Shown here one piece after another: positions 62,283-64,000 of a stretch of 64,000 nt of DNA. The stretch comes from Austropuccinia psidii (Eukaryota > Basidiomycota > Pucciniomycetes > Pucciniales > Sphaerophragmiaceae): assembly GCA_023105745.1 (NCBI GenBank), contig JALGQZ010000003.1, positions 45,036,185 through 45,100,184 of the forward strand, written 5' to 3'. The position numbers were made by a program, and so were the translations under genes. The notes beneath the pieces were generated by a model. It was not told where the DNA came from. It worked only from the letters and a program-made list of their open reading frames with translations, and did not search any database. Numbering within the stretch: position 1 is the first letter of the stretch; every line of letters begins with the position of its first letter.

Positions 62283-63310
62283 TGTGACATGGTAAAATAA
62301 GTTGAAAAGAGTTTATGATGAATATTAAGGGCTTTACTATGAAGAAATAGTAGTTGCAAGGTCTATTAAAAGCCCTGGATGCAGCTTTATCAATTGGTTC
62401 AATATAATAAAAGACTAAAATAATTAAGCTATAATTATACCTGGTTTTTTTCCAAGAGTATAAATGTTTCGAAAGCGGCAAAACATAGGAATTCAAGAGA
62501 GAGATAGGTATTCCTCTTTTGGGCAGAGAAAGGTCCCTGTTTATCCTGAAAATGGGTGAAAAGGACCTCTAGACCATTTCACAGAGGAGGTGAAGATTTT
62601 TCACTTCAAAAGACCGTCTTGTGGTCTTCACAAGGCCTGTATAGCCTATAATGCGCTCAGATGGGGTTTTGAAACCACATCTGGGAATATTTCACCAATA
62701 AAGGGTGAAAGGTTTCATCTGGGGACCACACATCCCTCTTATGACGTGTATGATGCATATAATTCTGTATAAAACCTCTATGGGACCCCAGTATTGAACA
62801 AACTATGACTTAGTAAAGGATAAACAGGCTCCCTTGTCTTATTGACACCTCATATTAAGAGATATGGGAGAGTATCCCACAGTAAAGGTGTATTGGCCCA
62901 GCTGTGGGCAATTAAGCTTAAAACTGCCATAAATATATCAGTTTTCACAATTTTGATCTCAAAGCTGGTTCATTTCTTAGCCCTGGATGAGGTCTACAAA
63001 ATGGGAACTCATTTGATATGGGTAGCATCAAATATGGAAAAGCTATACCATGTTTAATTCCCATCATCCAAATATGGGGTTTTCTCAAATATTGTATGAA
63101 GATTATTTTCTCCATAACTTTGGCTCTTGATGAGTTATGGGGAAATGGATGGCACCATAAGATAGCCCTGATTGTGCTTCTTAAAAAAGGACCTCACCTT
63201 AGGTATCTCACACTAAAGCTGTAGAAGTTAGATAGGAGGTGAATATTTTATTCACCCTCATTTTGCTTTAATTTGGACATAACCTCTGTTGTTTTGATGC
63301 TAGCTCACAC
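62283..63310 (+). repeat. Repeat family C, unit 2 of a head-to-tail pair
   Basis: Starts TGTGACATGGTAAAATAAG immediately after unit 1 and follows it block by block at roughly three-quarters identity by eye, until GATGCTAGCTCACACC at about 63310, where similarity ends. The degree of divergence says that the duplication is not recent, or that two different family members inserted side by side. Confidence 0.68.
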
Positions 63311-64000
63311 CAGGTGAGATCAGGCTTTAAGTGCCAGAATATGGCTTGGTGTTGGTCTGTGGTCAAGAACCAGAAATTCACCAAATTTTCAAGAAGAACT
63401 CAAGAGAATATCACTCACTTTTCATGAGGGAGTCAACCATAAGAGCTCTTCTTAGGTAAGTATTAGTACAGTCTTTTACCAGTCTCATTTATCAAGGGAA
63501 GATTTTATCTTTACAATACTTACTATACTTGAGCCCCATTCACTAAGAAGAACCACGAATTGTGGGAAATCAAAATATTCTTCCATTCCTGTGGAAGTAA
63601 TAGATCTGAAATCTAAATTCATTGAAAAAAACTCAATTTTATTGAGATAATTTAAATCCAAAAAAATCCACAAGAAACTCAATATTCTTTCAGGTAATTG
63701 GGAATACAACTGGAATTTTACTATTGTAATAGGACTTAAGAAAAATACTTAGGTAATTTATAAACATTGTGTAGTAAATATGGAGGAATTTGGAGGAAAC
63801 ATGATGAGCCCTTGTGGAATTTAAATAAAATTAAAAAATCATGCTTGTTAAATTTTGAGAAAGTTCATTGATAATAGAGGGTTAATTTGAGGATTATTGA
63901 ATAGAAATGATTATTGATGGAGTTATATTAAATTGATCAAATGTTTTGTGGAATGAAAGGGGAGATTCATAATAATACTCAAAGAATCTATAAATATTGC
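63311..64000. other. AT-rich end of window without recognisable genes
   Basis: About 0.7 kb after the family C pair. No gene, RNA or known repeat could be supported. A minus-strand open frame at 63485-63709 has no recognisable motif. Confidence 0.5.

Overview
This is a nuclear, AT-rich eukaryotic window, very probably from a rust fungus (Pucciniales). The evidence is short GT-AG introns (50-100 nt) in every spliced gene model, Ty3/Gypsy chromovirus Gag-Pol proteins of the type that fills the very large genome of the myrtle rust Austropuccinia psidii, a Tet-like 2-oxoglutarate oxygenase of the kind expanded in rusts, and a low gene density. The species assignment is inference from remembered family resemblance, not a search result. 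There is no prokaryotic content.

Layout. 1-7741: a decayed Gypsy element (family A, copy 1, minus strand), cut by the window edge. 7742-19144: a more decayed Gypsy element of a second family (B), whose 5' LTR is split by a complete MULE DNA transposon (14761-19121, flanked by TAAAAATA on both sides). 20028-26500: a structurally complete PIF/Harbinger-like DNA transposon with matching ends, carrying three uninterrupted spliced genes: a DDE transposase, a Myb/SANT-like accessory protein and a Tet/JBP-like Fe(II)/2-oxoglutarate dioxygenase. A 17 x 57-bp minisatellite lies immediately upstream of the dioxygenase gene. 27246-29951: the only convincing host gene, a nine-exon phenol-hydroxylase-type FAD monooxygenase, in a less AT-rich island that reaches to about 32.3 kb. 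34107-35786: a solo LTR of family B. 35.8-42.3 kb: AT-rich sequence with nothing recognisable. 42.3-45.6 kb: family C repeat and a decayed family A LTR. 45631-47848: an array of 100 full units of a 22-bp satellite with hairpin potential. 47849-58247: a 5'-truncated family B LTR into which a young family A Gypsy element (48310-57191, AAAGG target duplication) has inserted. 58.2-64.0 kb: AT-rich sequence and two head-to-tail copies of family C.

How the pieces work together. Most of the window is a record of nested insertions: A copy 1 lies in B, the MULE lies in an LTR of B, and A copy 2 lies in another B LTR that already abutted the satellite. The Harbinger-like element is the most interesting unit. 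By family knowledge its transposase would cut and its Myb-like protein would bind the ends. The Tet-like enzyme would oxidise methylated cytosine, which could affect silencing of the element; that role is inference. The MULE is a single-gene element whose product joins a FAR1-like domain, a MULE transposase, AT-hooks, a CCHC knuckle and an OTU-type cysteine protease, now broken by two stop codons.
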